Source: Sphingomonas sanguinis
GTDB lineage: Bacteria > Pseudomonadota > Alphaproteobacteria > Sphingomonadales > Sphingomonadaceae
Length of the DNA: 64,000 nucleotides
Reading direction: 5' to 3'
NCBI RefSeq assembly: GCF_019297835.1
Contig: NZ_CP079203.1
Location: forward strand, 2,019,001 to 2,083,000
The position numbers and the translations under genes are program-made. Shown here piece by piece: positions 42,244-52,875 of this stretch. The notes under the pieces were generated by a model. It did not search any database. It was not told where the DNA came from and saw only the letters and a list, made by a program, of their open reading frames with translations. Within the stretch, counting starts at the first letter, position 1. Each line of letters starts with the position of its first letter.

Positions 42244-43094
42244 ATCCGTTGGAACACGGTGTTCGACACCGTCTTCAGGGGCAGGTCGAAACCGGTGATC
42301 GATTCGGAATGGCCGAGGAACAGCCAGCCGCCGGGACGCAGGCAGTCGGCCAGACGGCGCACGACCTTTTCCTGGGTCGGCTTGTCGAAATAGATCAGGA
42401 CGTTGCGGCAGAAGATGATGTCCATCGGATCGCCCACCGGATAGCGCTCGTCCATCAGGTTCATGCGGGCAAAGCCGATCGACGAACGCAGCGCGGGCAC
42501 GATGCGCATCTCGTCACGCTTCGGATCGGTCGCGCTCAGCACATAGCGCTTGCGGAGCGCCGTCGGCACCGGATCGAGCAGCGCGGCCGGATAGATGCCC
42601 CGGCGCGCGGTGCGCAGAACTTCGCTGTCCAGATCGGTCGCCAGAATGCCGTAATCGGGGCCGCCCTTGTCGGCGGCGAAGGCGTCGAGCAGCATGGCCA
42701 GCGTATAGGGTTCCGCACCCGTCGAGCAGGCCGAGCTCCACACCCGCACCCGGCGCTGTCCCGCGTCGCGCAGGCGCGGCATCACCGTGCCCATCAGATA
42801 GTCGAAATGCTTCGGCTCGCGGAAGAAGTCGGTCTTGTTGGTCGTGACCGCGTTCAACAGATGCTCGCGCTCGCCCTCCAGATGATCGGCCTGGAACACC
42901 CAGGCGCAATAGTCGCTCAGGCTGCTGAGCCCGGTCGCGCGCACCCGGCGGCGCAGGCGGCCCTCGATCATCGTCATCTTGGCGGGCGGCAGGCGAATGC
43001 CACACTCCTTGTACACATAAGCGGAGATGCGATCGAAATCGCGACGCTGGAGCGCGTCGGGCGACGACGATGTCGCGCGGGCAAGACTGCTCAA
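42240..43094 (-). CDS. cheR: Chemotaxis protein methyltransferase CheR (TTG start)
   Basis: SAM-dependent methyltransferase of 284 residues that methylates MCP glutamates. I start it at TTG 43094 because no ATG or GTG lies near the family's usual N-terminus, while aggag stands 7 bases upstream. The N-terminal helical domain is followed by the MTase with [20 protein letters not shown] (motif I), the acid motif ATDLDSEVL, and [21 protein letters not shown]. It overlaps cheB by ATGA. The long open frame upstream of the TTG runs through the gap into cheW and is not coding. Confidence 0.92.
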   Translation of the reverse strand: MSSLARATSSSPDALQRRDFDRISAYVYKECGIRLPPAKMTMIEGRLRRRVRATGLSSLSDYCAWVFQADHLEGEREHLLNAVTTNKTDFFREPKHFDYLMGTVMPRLRDAGQRRVRVWSSACSTGAEPYTLAMLLDAFAADKGGPDYGILATDLDSEVLRTARRGIYPAALLDPVPTALRKRYVLSATDPKRDEMRIVPALRSSIGFARMNLMDERYPVGDPMDIIFCRNVLIYFDKPTQEKVVRRLADCLRPGGWLFLGHSESITGFDLPLKTVSNTVFQRI

Positions 43095-43164
43095 AGGGAC
43101 GGCTCCTGTCGGAATCGAAGAGAAAGGACCGGCCGCCGCACGGGGCGGCCGGACGAAGATGGAA

Positions 43165-43653
43165 TCACGCCGCCATGCCGAAATCGGCCAGGGCGGCCTG
43201 GGCGCCATCGGCACCGAACAGACGCGCCGGGTCGAGCAAGGCGACGAAGCCGCTCCCTCGCCGCAGGATCGCCTCGATCTGCTCCGACCGCCAGCGACCG
43301 CCCAGATCGGGCGCGCCCTCGACCGCCTCGGCCGGGAAGGTCGCCACGTCGAGGACCCGGTCGACGACCATCCCCAGCGACAGCGGCTTGCCACCGGCGG
43401 CGGCGACATCGACGACCAGGACACGCGTGGTCAACGTCGGCTCGATCGGGCTGAGGCCCAGCCGGACGCGCAGGTCGACCATCGGCACGGATTCGCCGCG
43501 CACATCGGTCAGTCCCAGGAACCAGTCGGGTGCGTGGGGCACCCGATAGGCATTGCGATGGTCCAGAATCTCGCGGACCGTGGTGACGGGAAGGGCGAAT
43601 TCCTCCTCCCCGAGACCGAAGACCACGACCTGGATGTCGTGCGCGCCGCTCAT
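43165..43653 (-). CDS. cheW: CheW coupling protein (copy 1)
   Basis: A 162-residue adaptor joining MCPs to CheA. It opens [21 protein letters not shown], with [29 protein letters not shown] as the CheW beta-barrel core and [21 protein letters not shown] near the end. ATG 43653 overlaps the MCP stop. Its central DNA is nearly identical to the cheW at 47458 (see findings). Confidence 0.93.
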   Translation of the reverse strand: MSGAHDIQVVVFGLGEEEFALPVTTVREILDHRNAYRVPHAPDWFLGLTDVRGESVPMVDLRVRLGLSPIEPTLTTRVLVVDVAAAGGKPLSLGMVVDRVLDVATFPAEAVEGAPDLGGRWRSEQIEAILRRGSGFVALLDPARLFGADGAQAALADFGMAA

Positions 43654-45332
43654 GCCGCGCGTCCGAAGGCGGCGTCCTCGCCGTCTGGCCCGCCATTGGT
43701 CAGGTCCAGCGCGAAGCCGCGCACGCGGGCCTGCTGGTCGGCGACCGAGCCGGGCCGCGGTGCCGGAGCCGCCGCCTTGGGCTTGGCCTTGCTGCGAACC
43801 GGCGCGGCGCGGCGCGCAGTCGAACGGGTCTGGTGGCCGTGCCCATCGACGCGGAAATAGGCGATGCTTTCCTGAAGCTCCTCGGCCTGGCTGGCGAGCT
43901 CTTCCGAGGTCGACGAGATCTGCTCGGAGGCCGAAGCGTTCTGCTGCGTCACCTTGTCGAGCTGCTGGATCGCCTCGTTGATCTGGACCGCGCCGATATC
44001 CTGTTCGCGGCACGCGGCGCTGATCTCGGCGACCAGTTCGGCGGTACGACGGATGTCGGGCACCAGCCTGGTCAGCATCTCGCCCGCCTGGGTCGCGGCA
44101 CCGACGGTGTCCGACGACATGCCGCTGATCTCCGCCGCTGCCGTCTGGCTGCGCTCGGCGAGCTTGCGGACTTCGGCGGCGACGACCGCGAAACCGCGAC
44201 CATGTTCGCCCGCACGGGCCGCTTCGACCGCTGCGTTCAGCGCCAGCAGGTCGGTCTGACGGGCGATTTCCTGCACGATGCCGATCTTCTCCGCGATGGT
44301 GCGCATGGCGATCACCGCCTTCTGCACCGCCTGACCGCTATGTTCGGCGTCCTGCGACGACTGGCGTGCGATCTTCTCGGTCTGGGTGGCGTTGTCGGCA
44401 TTCTGTTTGATGTTGGCAGCCATCTGCTCCATCGAGGCAGAGGCTTCCTCAGCGGCGGCGGCCTGTTCGGTCGCGCCCTGGCTCACCTGTTCCGACGAAG
44501 ACGACAGCTGCTGGCTGCCCGCCGCGACATTCTGTGCCGCCTGGGTGGTCTGGCCGATCGTCTCGCGCAGGCGCACGGTCATGCGGTTGACGGTGTCGAC
44601 TAGATCCTTGATCTCGTCATTGCTGGCGACATGCACCTCGTTGCTCAGATCGCCATCGGCGACGGCGGACACGGCTTCGTCGATCTTGCGCAGGCCCTTG
44701 GAGACCAGCAGCGCGATCCACAGCGCGCCGGCGATCGCGATCAGGAGCGCGACGGCGGCGGTACCCATCAGGGTGGTACGCGCCGAGGCATAAAGCGCGG
44801 CGGAGTCGATCTTCGCCTTATCCATCTGGCCTTGCGTGATGCCCGCCAGCTTGTTCAGCGTGTCGCTCAGGCGCACCGCGACGGCACGGCCTTCGGTCAT
44901 CGACATGGCACCCGCCTCGCTATTCTGGTTCTGCAGGGCCAGAGCGCGGGCACGGTCGCTTATATTCTTGTAGCTGTGCCATTCCTCCAGCGCCTTGGTC
45001 CAAACCGGGCGCCCCTGCACGGTGGCGATCTTCAGACCCTCGCTCAGGCTTTCCTCGATCTTGGCGTCATACTGGCCGAAGCTGCTGTCGAAGCTGCGCT
45101 TCTGCGCCATATCCTGCGTCATCATCATGTTCTTTTCCGCGCGGATCGCGCGGCTGATGTCGCCATCGGCGGTCAAGGACAGTTTGATACGCTGCGCCGG
45201 CCCGTCGATGATCTCGGCGATCATCACGTTCAACGCATTGACCTTCGATATTCCGACTCCGACGACGACCGCCACAAGTAGCAAGACTATCGCAAATGTA
45301 CCGGCCAGCTTGGCCTTGATCGTAACCCGCAT
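43650..45332 (-). CDS. Methyl-accepting chemotaxis protein with four-helix-bundle sensor
   Basis: A 560-residue inner membrane chemoreceptor. Two membrane helices (about 10-30 and 189-210) flank a periplasmic helical sensor of about 160 residues in the 4HB family. A HAMP domain follows ([20 protein letters not shown]), then a cytoplasmic signalling helix hairpin with the tip [41 protein letters not shown]. The last 35 residues end [15 protein letters not shown], a tail shared with two other MCP products here. It overlaps cheW. Ligand unknown. Confidence 0.92.
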   Translation of the reverse strand: MRVTIKAKLAGTFAIVLLLVAVVVGVGISKVNALNVMIAEIIDGPAQRIKLSLTADGDISRAIRAEKNMMMTQDMAQKRSFDSSFGQYDAKIEESLSEGLKIATVQGRPVWTKALEEWHSYKNISDRARALALQNQNSEAGAMSMTEGRAVAVRLSDTLNKLAGITQGQMDKAKIDSAALYASARTTLMGTAAVALLIAIAGALWIALLVSKGLRKIDEAVSAVADGDLSNEVHVASNDEIKDLVDTVNRMTVRLRETIGQTTQAAQNVAAGSQQLSSSSEQVSQGATEQAAAAEEASASMEQMAANIKQNADNATQTEKIARQSSQDAEHSGQAVQKAVIAMRTIAEKIGIVQEIARQTDLLALNAAVEAARAGEHGRGFAVVAAEVRKLAERSQTAAAEISGMSSDTVGAATQAGEMLTRLVPDIRRTAELVAEISAACREQDIGAVQINEAIQQLDKVTQQNASASEQISSTSEELASQAEELQESIAYFRVDGHGHQTRSTARRAAPVRSKAKPKAAAPAPRPGSVADQQARVRGFALDLTNGGPDGEDAAFGRAA

Positions 45333-45501
45333 ATGCCCACCCCAATAGGAAAAGACGCTTCGAATATTACGGAACCAACCCCTCGGAACCTCGGAATACC
45401 ATAGGCCGAAAGTGATGAATTATTGGTTCAGATCCGTGATACTCGCGTCATGTAAACGGACCCGCGGAACGCCCCCCTGCATTTCTGCGGGCCCACCAAA
45501 T

Positions 45502-47433
45502 TCAGGCCGCGTGGCCGAACTCCGCATCCTCGCCGTCCGGCCCGCCCTCGTTGAGGTCGAGCGCGAAGCCGCGAACCCGTGCCTGCTGGTCGGCGACGGA
45601 ACCCGCTCGTGCCGAGGCCTTACCCGCCTTGGCGATGACCTGCTTGGTGGCGGGCTTGCGAACCGCTGGCTTGGCCGCAACCGGCCGGGCGCCCTGGGCG
45701 ATCTGGAAGAAGGCGATGCTCTCCTGCAGATCCTCCGCACGACCGGCGAGCTGCGTCGAGGTGCTCGAAATCTCGTCGGACGCGGATGCGTTCTGCTGAG
45801 TCACCTTGTCGAGCTGCTGGATCGCCTCGTTGATCTGCGCCGCGCCGATATCCTGTTCGCGGCATGCGGCACTGATCTCGCTGACCAGTTCGGCGGTGCG
45901 GCGGATGTCGGGGACCAGCTTGGTCAGCATTTCACCCGCCTGAGTCGCGGCGAGCACCGTGTCCGACGACATGCCGCTGATCTCCGCCGCCGCCGTCTGG
46001 CTGCGCTCGGCGAGCTTGCGCACCTCGGCCGCCACGACCGCGAAGCCGCGACCATGTTCGCCGGCGCGTGCGGCCTCGACCGCAGCGTTCAGCGCGAGCA
46101 GATCGGTCTGGCGGGCGATCTCCTGCACGATGCCGATCTTTTCCGCGATCGTACGCATGGCGACGACCGCCTTCTGCACCGCTTGGCCGCTCTGTTCGGC
46201 GTCCTGTGAAGACTGGCGGGCGATCTTCTCGGTCTGGGTGGCGTTGTCGGCATTCTGTTTGATGTTGGCCGCCATCTGCTCCATCGAAGCCGAGGCTTCC
46301 TCGGCGGCGGCGGCCTGTTCGGTCGCGCCTTCCGACACCTGTTCGGAGGCCGAGGACAGCTGCTGGCTGCCGCTGGCGACCTGATCGGCCGCGCCCGCGA
46401 CATTGCCCGCGAACTGGGTGAGATTGTCGACCAGATTGTTGATCGCATCCTTCATGCGACGATGATCGCCGTCGCACTCGATCTCCACCCGTTCGAGCAG
46501 CGATCCGGTGCTGACCAGGTTGAGGACGCGATTGCCCTCCCCGATCGGCAGCAGGATCGCGTCGAGCATCCCGTTGATCCCGCTGACCAGTCCGGCAAAG
46601 TCGCCGGGGAAGCGGGTCGCGTCGCCGCGCTCGCTCAGCTTTCCTGCGGTCGAGGCCGCGATCAGGCGCTGGATTTCACCGATGATCGCCTGGAAATTGG
46701 CGCGCAGCAATTCGATCGTGTCGTTGATGAACGCCTTCTTGCCCGGCAGTTGCTGCATCGGCGCGTTGAAATTGCCCTCGCCGAACTGCTTGATGCAGGC
46801 CATCGCCATCTTCTTGGCGGCGATATGGTTGGCGACCATCTCGTTCAGGCCCCGGGCCATGACGCCGAAATCGCCCTGGAACTTCTCGACCGGCACGAAC
46901 ACGTCGATATCGCCCCGGTCATGCTCGGCCGACATGGTGTTCATCTCGGCGATCAGGCCCTTCAGATTGGCGCGAAGCTGCTCGATCGTGTCGTTGATGA
47001 AGGCCTTCTTGCCCGGCAGTTGCGCCAGCGGCGCCTCAAAATCGCCCTGCGCCAGCGCGGCGACACAGGCCATCGCCTGTTTCTTGACGGCGATATGGCT
47101 GGCGACCAGATCGTTGACGGTCCGCGCCGCGACGGCCAGTTCGCCCGGAAATTCGTCGACCGGCAGCGCCGCGTCGATGTCGCCCCGCTCATGCTCGGCC
47201 GCGACCTGCGCCAGCCGCTGGTTGAACGCGGCCGCAGGCAGGGCGGCGGTTTCGAGCAACTCGTTGACCGCCACGAGCATGTCGCGCGCCTTGCCGGTCG
47301 CGCCTGACAGGTCGGCCCGCTCGCTCACCCGCCCCTGGGCAAAGGCGCGCTGCAGACGGCCGATCTCCGTCGTGGCGACGTCGACATGCGAAGTGTCTTT
47401 CAACGAAGCGTGGAAACGCATGATCATCCCCAT
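45502..47433 (-). CDS. Soluble methyl-accepting chemotaxis protein with repeated HAMP-like units
   Basis: A 643-residue chemoreceptor with no membrane helix, so a cytoplasmic sensor. The N-terminal 330 residues contain two near-repeats of about 92 residues, each ending [14 protein letters not shown] (starts near [12 protein letters not shown] and [12 protein letters not shown]), suggesting poly-HAMP or PAS-like stacking. The C-terminal signalling domain is almost the same as its neighbours ([21 protein letters not shown]) and ends in the shared tail. The start may be Met1 or Met5. Confidence 0.9.
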   Translation of the reverse strand: MGMIMRFHASLKDTSHVDVATTEIGRLQRAFAQGRVSERADLSGATGKARDMLVAVNELLETAALPAAAFNQRLAQVAAEHERGDIDAALPVDEFPGELAVAARTVNDLVASHIAVKKQAMACVAALAQGDFEAPLAQLPGKKAFINDTIEQLRANLKGLIAEMNTMSAEHDRGDIDVFVPVEKFQGDFGVMARGLNEMVANHIAAKKMAMACIKQFGEGNFNAPMQQLPGKKAFINDTIELLRANFQAIIGEIQRLIAASTAGKLSERGDATRFPGDFAGLVSGINGMLDAILLPIGEGNRVLNLVSTGSLLERVEIECDGDHRRMKDAINNLVDNLTQFAGNVAGAADQVASGSQQLSSASEQVSEGATEQAAAAEEASASMEQMAANIKQNADNATQTEKIARQSSQDAEQSGQAVQKAVVAMRTIAEKIGIVQEIARQTDLLALNAAVEAARAGEHGRGFAVVAAEVRKLAERSQTAAAEISGMSSDTVLAATQAGEMLTKLVPDIRRTAELVSEISAACREQDIGAAQINEAIQQLDKVTQQNASASDEISSTSTQLAGRAEDLQESIAFFQIAQGARPVAAKPAVRKPATKQVIAKAGKASARAGSVADQQARVRGFALDLNEGGPDGEDAEFGHAA

Positions 47434-47457
47434 TTCTATCTATGCTGAAAGTTTGAA

Positions 47458-47943
47458 TCAGGCGGCAACCGCAGCCGCACGGGCGACGTCAAGGTCCGCC
47501 GCGCCGAATAGGCGTACCGGGTCGAGCAGCGCGATGAAGCCTGCGCCCCGCCGCAGGATCGCCTCGATCTGCTCCGACCGCCAGCGACCGCCCAGATCGG
47601 GCGCGCCCTCGACCGCCTCGGCCGGGAAGGTCGCCACGTCGAGGACCCGGTCGACGACCATCCCCAGCGACAGCGGCTTGCCACCGGCCCCCGCCACGTC
47701 GACGACGAGGATGCGGGTCGTCAGCGTCGGCTCGACCGGGCTGAGGCCCAGCCGGACACGCAGGTCGACCATGGGCACGGATTCGCCGCGCACATCGGTC
47801 AGCCCCAGGAACCAGTCGGGTGCGTGCGGCACCCGATAGGCGTTACGGTGGTCCAGGATCTCGCGGACCGTGGTGACGGGAAGGGCGAATTCCTCCTCCC
47901 CGAGACCGAAGACCACGACCTGGATGTCGTGCGCGCCGCTCAT
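47458..47943 (-). CDS. cheW: CheW coupling protein (copy 2)
   Basis: A 161-residue CheW whose first about 130 residues match copy 1 almost exactly, with identical DNA over long runs; only the C-terminus diverges (AADLDVARAAAVAA here). Its ATG overlaps the stop of the MCP remnant, mirroring the MCP-cheW pair at 43650. Recent duplication or gene conversion is the simplest explanation. Confidence 0.92.
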   Translation of the reverse strand: MSGAHDIQVVVFGLGEEEFALPVTTVREILDHRNAYRVPHAPDWFLGLTDVRGESVPMVDLRVRLGLSPVEPTLTTRILVVDVAGAGGKPLSLGMVVDRVLDVATFPAEAVEGAPDLGGRWRSEQIEAILRRGAGFIALLDPVRLFGAADLDVARAAAVAA

Positions 47944-48116
47944 GCCGCGCGTCCGAAGGCGGCGTCCTCGCCGTCCGGGCCACCATTGCTCAGGTCGAGC
48001 GCGGAGAGCACGCTGGCGCCCATGACACCGTCGACGCCCACCGTGATCGCGATGATCGCACCAAGACAGACGGTGAGTTTTTTCGGCATCGACAGGTGAT
48101 TGAAGGAACCCAGCAT
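47940..48116 (-). pseudogene. Internally deleted methyl-accepting chemotaxis protein remnant
   Basis: A 58-residue open frame of two MCP ends fused in frame. The first about 38 residues look like an MCP start with one hydrophobic helix (LTVCLGAIIAITVGVDGVMGA). The last 18 ([19 protein letters not shown]) equal the C-terminal tail of the neighbouring MCPs; about 500 residues of sensor and signalling domain are missing. Its stop overlaps the cheW copy 2 start as in the intact pair. It may be a decayed duplicate, or a small membrane peptide if translated. Confidence 0.8.
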
Positions 48117-48213
48117 GGTCTTGTCCTTAAGGGTGGCCAGCGCGTCGTGCGTTTCGGAAGCCCCCCCTGGGGCTGCGAAGCGGCGGGATGGTCGCGAAAA
48201 ATCCCGACCTTTG

Positions 48214-48237
48214 GGGGGCGGGTCAGCGCCCGCCCCC
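48214..48237 (-). terminator. Strong GC hairpin after the MCP at 48250
   Basis: Perfect 9-bp arms gggggcggg/cccgccccc with a 6-base loop lie just after the MCP stop on the minus strand, followed about 14 bases later by a short T-run (ggattttt). It could act as a leaky terminator inside the operon. Confidence 0.5.
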
Positions 48238-48249
48238 GGTCATGTCGTC

Positions 48250-50061
48250 TCAGGCGGCACGCCCGAATTCGGCGTCCTCGCCGTCGGGACCGCCATTGGT
48301 CAGGTCCAGCGCGAAGCCGCGCACACGCGCCTGCTGGTCGGCGACCGAGCCCGCGCGCGGCGCGTTGCCCGGCTTGGCTGCCTTGGTCGCCTTGGTCGCC
48401 GGGCGGGCGAGCGGTTTGCGGACTGGCGCCTTGGCACGGACGTGCTGGCCACCGGCTTCGACCCGGAAATAGGCGATGCTTTCCTGAAGCTCCTCGGCCT
48501 GGCTGGCGAGCTCTTCCGAGGTCGACGAAATCTGCTCGGAGGCAGACGCGTTCTGCTGCGTCACCTTGTCGAGCTGCTGGATCGCCTCGTTGATCTGGAC
48601 CGCGCCGATATCCTGCTCACGGCACGCCGCGCTGATCTCGGCGACCAGCTCGGCGGTGCGGCGGATGTCGGGCACCAGCTTGGTCAGCATCTCGCCCGCC
48701 TGAGTGGCAGCACCAACGGTGTCGGACGACATGCCGCTGATCTCCGCCGCGGCCGTCTGGCTGCGCTCGGCGAGCTTGCGGACTTCGGCCGCCACGACCG
48801 CGAAGCCGCGACCATGTTCGCCCGCACGCGCCGCTTCGACCGCCGCATTAAGGGCGAGCAGGTCGGTCTGGCGAGCGATTTCCTGCACGATGCCGATCTT
48901 CTCCGCGATCGTACGCATCGCGATCACGGCCTTCTGTACCGCCGTGCCGCTCTGTTCGGCATCGAGCGACGACTGGCGCGCGATCTTCTCGGTCTGGGTC
49001 GCGTTGTCGGCATTCTGTTTGATGTTGGCGGCCATCTGCTCCATCGAGGCAGAGGCTTCCTCGGCGGCGGCGGCCTGCTCGGTCGCGCCTTGGCTCACCT
49101 GCTCCGACGAGGACGACAGCTGCTGGCTGCCCGCCGCGACGTTCTGCGCCGCCTGGGTCGCATCGCCGACGACGCCGCGCAGGCGATCGACCATCGCGAC
49201 CAGCGCATGGCCCAGCACGTCCTTGTCCGACAGCGGCTGGTGATTGACGGTCAGGTCGCCGCCCGCGATCGTATCGGCCAGCTGTGCGCTCTCACGCAGG
49301 TTGGTGGTCATGCGGTTGACGGTGTCGACCAGATCCTTGATCTCGTCATTCGAGGTGACGGTCACGTCCTGCGACAGATCGCCGATCGCCACCGCATCGA
49401 TCGCCACCGACACCTTGTTCAGACCCTGCGAGACGAGACGCGAAATCCACAAGGCGCCGCCGACCGCGACCAGCAGCGCCAGCGCCGCCGTGGCGAACAG
49501 GACGGTGCGGGCATTGGCATATTGGGCGTTGGTGTCCCGATCGGCAGCCGCCATGTCCTGACGACCGAGTTCGACCAGCTTGGCCAGCGAATCCGCCATT
49601 TTCATCGTCTTTTCACGGGCCGCCGTCATCGACACCTTGGCCGCTTCCTGGTTCTTGTTTTCAAGCGCCAGGGCACGAATCTGGTCATTGAGGGGCTTGT
49701 ACCCTTCCCATTGGTCCCGCGCGTCCTGCCAGTAGATGCGCCCGTTGGCCGTGGCGGCCTTCATCCCTTCGGCAAAATAGGTATCGACCAGCGCACGCTG
49801 CGTCATCACGCGCTGATTGAAGTCCCGGGTCTTGTCGAGATCTTCGGTCAGCGCCATGTTCTTTTCGTTGCGGACGACGCGCCCGACTTCGGCGTCGATG
49901 CTCTGCGCGATTTCCATTCGCTTGGCAGGACCGGCGATGACTTCGCTGATCGCGGTGTTGAGCGCGCTCATCTTCATCACACCGACGCCGACGACCGCCA
50001 ACAGAAGACAGACGATAAGCGCGAATGTCGCGCCCAGTTTCACTTTGATCGTTGCTCGCAT
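48250..50061 (-). CDS. Methyl-accepting chemotaxis protein with 4HB sensor and HAMP
   Basis: A 603-residue chemoreceptor. Membrane helices lie at about 10-30 and 190-210, flanking a periplasmic 4HB-type sensor. The HAMP part and a second adaptor segment with [16 protein letters not shown] precede the signalling hairpin ([22 protein letters not shown] ... [17 protein letters not shown]). It ends with the shared tail [10 protein letters not shown]. The sensor differs from that of the MCP at 43650, so the ligand probably differs too. Ligand unknown. Confidence 0.92.
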   Translation of the reverse strand: MRATIKVKLGATFALIVCLLLAVVGVGVMKMSALNTAISEVIAGPAKRMEIAQSIDAEVGRVVRNEKNMALTEDLDKTRDFNQRVMTQRALVDTYFAEGMKAATANGRIYWQDARDQWEGYKPLNDQIRALALENKNQEAAKVSMTAAREKTMKMADSLAKLVELGRQDMAAADRDTNAQYANARTVLFATAALALLVAVGGALWISRLVSQGLNKVSVAIDAVAIGDLSQDVTVTSNDEIKDLVDTVNRMTTNLRESAQLADTIAGGDLTVNHQPLSDKDVLGHALVAMVDRLRGVVGDATQAAQNVAAGSQQLSSSSEQVSQGATEQAAAAEEASASMEQMAANIKQNADNATQTEKIARQSSLDAEQSGTAVQKAVIAMRTIAEKIGIVQEIARQTDLLALNAAVEAARAGEHGRGFAVVAAEVRKLAERSQTAAAEISGMSSDTVGAATQAGEMLTKLVPDIRRTAELVAEISAACREQDIGAVQINEAIQQLDKVTQQNASASEQISSTSEELASQAEELQESIAYFRVEAGGQHVRAKAPVRKPLARPATKATKAAKPGNAPRAGSVADQQARVRGFALDLTNGGPDGEDAEFGRAA

Positions 50062-50118
50062 GAGTGGGTCCCCCCCGATTTAGAATGGATGTAAAGTCGT
50101 GATCTGTGGAATCGACGT

Positions 50119-50358
50119 TCAGGCCGAACAGGGTTTCGGCATGGAACGGAAAGATATCGGCCGCCGCGCGCACGGCGGCGGAAGGTCCGGGCGCCGGGGC
50201 GTCGTGCCGGAGCCGGATCGCGAGGCGCCATAGGGGCGCGGCTCGGGCGGGATTTCCCCCGCCAGGGGCTGCACCGGGATGGTCGCGATGGATAACCCGA
50301 CCCGGTGCAGTGCGGTCTGTTCCGCACGCAGAGGCGTCGATACGCTGTTGTATCGCAT
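50119..50358 (-). CDS. Small ORF in the chemotaxis operon, uncertain
   Basis: An open frame of 79 residues between cheW and MCP. ATG 50358 has gagg 8 bases upstream. The product is Pro/Arg/Ser-rich without membrane segments or known motifs (MRYNSVSTPLRAEQTALHRV). The position within the operon and the ribosome-binding site support it, but the composition is typical of GC-rich noncoding frames, so confidence is modest. Confidence 0.35.
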   Translation of the reverse strand: MRYNSVSTPLRAEQTALHRVGLSIATIPVQPLAGEIPPEPRPYGASRSGSGTTPRRPDLPPPCARRPISFRSMPKPCSA

Positions 50359-50399
50359 GATGATGGCCTCAAAGGCGCTGGCGCAGACCGTGCGCCCGG

Positions 50400-50903
50400 T
50401 CAGTGGATGGTGGTGGTCTCGGTGGCGTCGTTCGTCAGGCGGGAGAACAGCGCGGTCAGGTCCGGCAGGACCACCACGTCGCCCCCGCGCCGTACCAGGC
50501 AGCGGACATTCTCACGCGGCCAGCGCATGCCGATGACGGGCACCTCCTCCGCATCGCCCGCGTGCAGCACCGTGACTTCGTTGACCTGATCGGCGGTCAG
50601 GCCGATCAGGAACGGATCGCCCTTCACGTCCAGCTCGATCACGATGATCCGGCTGTCGGCGGTGTTGGCATGCGCCTCCATCCCGAACGAGCCGCGCAGA
50701 TCGGCCAGCGGCACGATGCGGCCGCGAAAGTTGATGACCGAGGCGGCGAGCGGATCGGCGCCCGGCACCATCGTTACCGGCATCATGTCCAGAATTTCGC
50801 GGACGATGCCCGCCTCCAGCGCGAAGGTCTCGCCGCCCAGGCCGAAGGTCAGGACCTCCAGGCCGTTCTCGGGCGTCCAATTGGGTACTTTGTGATACGG
50901 CAT
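50400..50903 (-). CDS. cheW: CheW coupling protein (copy 3, divergent)
   Basis: A 167-residue CheW only distantly similar to the other two. The core shows EVLTFGLGGETFALEAGIVREIL and SVINFRGRIVPLADLRGSFGM. It directly follows cheA, 4 bases after its stop, so it is the main CheA partner of the operon. Three CheW proteins may link the several MCPs to one CheA with different affinities. Confidence 0.92.
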   Translation of the reverse strand: MPYHKVPNWTPENGLEVLTFGLGGETFALEAGIVREILDMMPVTMVPGADPLAASVINFRGRIVPLADLRGSFGMEAHANTADSRIIVIELDVKGDPFLIGLTADQVNEVTVLHAGDAEEVPVIGMRWPRENVRCLVRRGGDVVVLPDLTALFSRLTNDATETTTIH

Positions 50904-50907
50904 GGGC

Positions 50908-52875
50908 TTATCCAGCGGCCAGACGCCGCTCCTCCCTAGGCTGGCTCAGCGCGATGAGCTGGGCGATGTCGAGGATCAGGGCGACCGAACCGTCGCCCAG
51001 GATGGTCGCGCCCGCAAAGGCGGCGACGTTGCGGTGGAGCGGCGACATGGCCTTGATGACCGTCTGGTGGTTGCCGACGATCTGGTCGACGACCAATCCG
51101 ACGCGCTCCGCCCCCGTGCCGACCACGACGATCTTCTGATAGGTGTCGGGCTTGGTCCCCGTCGCGAAAAGGTCGCGCAGGCGCAGGAAGGGCACCAGCC
51201 GTTCGCGCAGCGTGATGATGCTGCGCCCACGCGAGCGCAGATCCTCCTCCAGCGACAGCTCCAGGCATTCCTCGACCGCCGCGAGCGGGATGACATAGCG
51301 TCCCTCACCCACTCGGACGAGCAGCCCCTCGATGATCGCCAGCGTCAGCGGAATGCGCAGCGTGATGGTCGATCCCTGGCCGGACACGCTCTTCACGTCG
51401 ATCGAGCCGCGCAGGCTTTCGATCGTGCGCTTGACCACGTCCATGCCGACGCCCCGGCCCGACAGGTTCGTGACCTGCGCCGCCGTCGAGAAGCCGGGAT
51501 GGAAGATCAGGCCGAGAAGTTCGTCCTCGCTGACCACCTGGCCGGGCTGGATCAGGCCATTGGCTTCCGCCTTGGCGCGGACCCGCTCGACATCGATGCC
51601 GCGACCGTCATCGGTGATGGTGATGAGGACTTCGCCACCCGCCTGATGCGCGCTCAACCGGATCACGCCACTGGCCGACTTGCCCGCCGCGACGCGGTCC
51701 TCGGCCTTTTCAAGGCCATGGTCGCAACTGTTGCGGATGATGTGGACCAGCGGGTCGAACAGACGCTCGATCACGGTCTTGTCGACCTCGGTCGTCTCGC
51801 CTTCGGTCACCAGCTCGATCGCCTTGCCGGTCTCGTTCGCCAGATCGTGGATCAGGCGGCGGAAACGGCCGAACAGGGTCGACACCGGCACCATGCGCAG
51901 GATCATCATCGTGTCGCGCATTTCGCCCGCCAGACGCTCGATCTCTTCGGACACCGAACGCAGGCTGAGGTCGTGACCATGGCCCGCCAGCTGCGACAGG
52001 CGGCTCTGGGCGATGACGAGCTCGCCGACCCGGTCCATCAGCTCGTCCAGACGCTCGGCGGGCACGCGGACATGCTCGCCCTGCGACCGGTTGGCCGAGG
52101 CACCGCGCGGCGTGGTGTCGTTGGCGGCGACCGGCGCATCCACGGCCACGGGGGCGTGTTCGGAGGTCGTCGCCACCTCCGCCTCGGCCTCTCCGACCGC
52201 CAGCGGGGTGATGGTGATCTCCATATCGTCCATGACGAACAGGAACACGTCCTCGATCGCCTCGCGCGAAATGTCGCCGATCAGCGTGCAGTCCCAGCCG
52301 ACCAGGCAATGGCCCGGGTTGAGGTCGTCGAGCGCGGGCACCGTGTCGAAGCTCGCCACGATCGTCGCCTCGCCCAGTTCGCGCAGCTCGTCGAGCAGCG
52401 CCAGCGGGCTGGTCCCGTTGGTCATGGCGTCGGGCGGCAGGCGGAAGGACAGCGTCCAGCCCTGCTTGCGCGGTGCAGGCGCAGCGACGGGCGCCCCGCC
52501 ACCGGCTGCGGCATCGACCGCCGCTGCCAGCCGGTCGAGGATCGCCTGGCCATGCGCGGCCGGGGCATCGCCATCGACCAGCGCCCGCATATGGTCCGCC
52601 GCCGACAGGATCACCGACACCAGTTCCGGCGTCGCACGAACATCGCCCTTGCGCACGCGATCGAACGCGCTTTCGCAGTGATGGGTGAAGGCCGCCAGCG
52701 CATCGAAGCCGAACATCGCGCCCGAGCCTTTCAGCGTGTGAAGGCCACGGAACACGGCGTTGACGAGGTTCATGTCGTCCAGCCGGTGCTCCAGGTCGAG
52801 CAGACCCTGTTCGACCTGCTCCAGAAGCTCGCCCGCCTCGATCCGGAAGGCGGCTGTCGGATCTTCCGTGCTCAT
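50908..52875 (-). CDS. cheA: Chemotaxis histidine kinase CheA
   Basis: A 655-residue signal kinase. Domains in order: HPt with the phospho-accepting His46 in VFRGLHTLKGSGAMFG, a P2-like beta domain (about 160-250), the dimerisation helices (VPAERLDELMDRVGELVIAQSRL), the HATPase with HIIRNSCDHGLE, ITDDGRGID and GRGVGMDVVK, and a C-terminal CheW-like domain (TLAIIEGLLVRVGEGRYVIPL). It receives MCP signals and phosphorylates CheY and CheB. It overlaps cheY by ATGA. Confidence 0.95.
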   Translation of the reverse strand: MSTEDPTAAFRIEAGELLEQVEQGLLDLEHRLDDMNLVNAVFRGLHTLKGSGAMFGFDALAAFTHHCESAFDRVRKGDVRATPELVSVILSAADHMRALVDGDAPAAHGQAILDRLAAAVDAAAGGGAPVAAPAPRKQGWTLSFRLPPDAMTNGTSPLALLDELRELGEATIVASFDTVPALDDLNPGHCLVGWDCTLIGDISREAIEDVFLFVMDDMEITITPLAVGEAEAEVATTSEHAPVAVDAPVAANDTTPRGASANRSQGEHVRVPAERLDELMDRVGELVIAQSRLSQLAGHGHDLSLRSVSEEIERLAGEMRDTMMILRMVPVSTLFGRFRRLIHDLANETGKAIELVTEGETTEVDKTVIERLFDPLVHIIRNSCDHGLEKAEDRVAAGKSASGVIRLSAHQAGGEVLITITDDGRGIDVERVRAKAEANGLIQPGQVVSEDELLGLIFHPGFSTAAQVTNLSGRGVGMDVVKRTIESLRGSIDVKSVSGQGSTITLRIPLTLAIIEGLLVRVGEGRYVIPLAAVEECLELSLEEDLRSRGRSIITLRERLVPFLRLRDLFATGTKPDTYQKIVVVGTGAERVGLVVDQIVGNHQTVIKAMSPLHRNVAAFAGATILGDGSVALILDIAQLIALSQPREERRLAAG

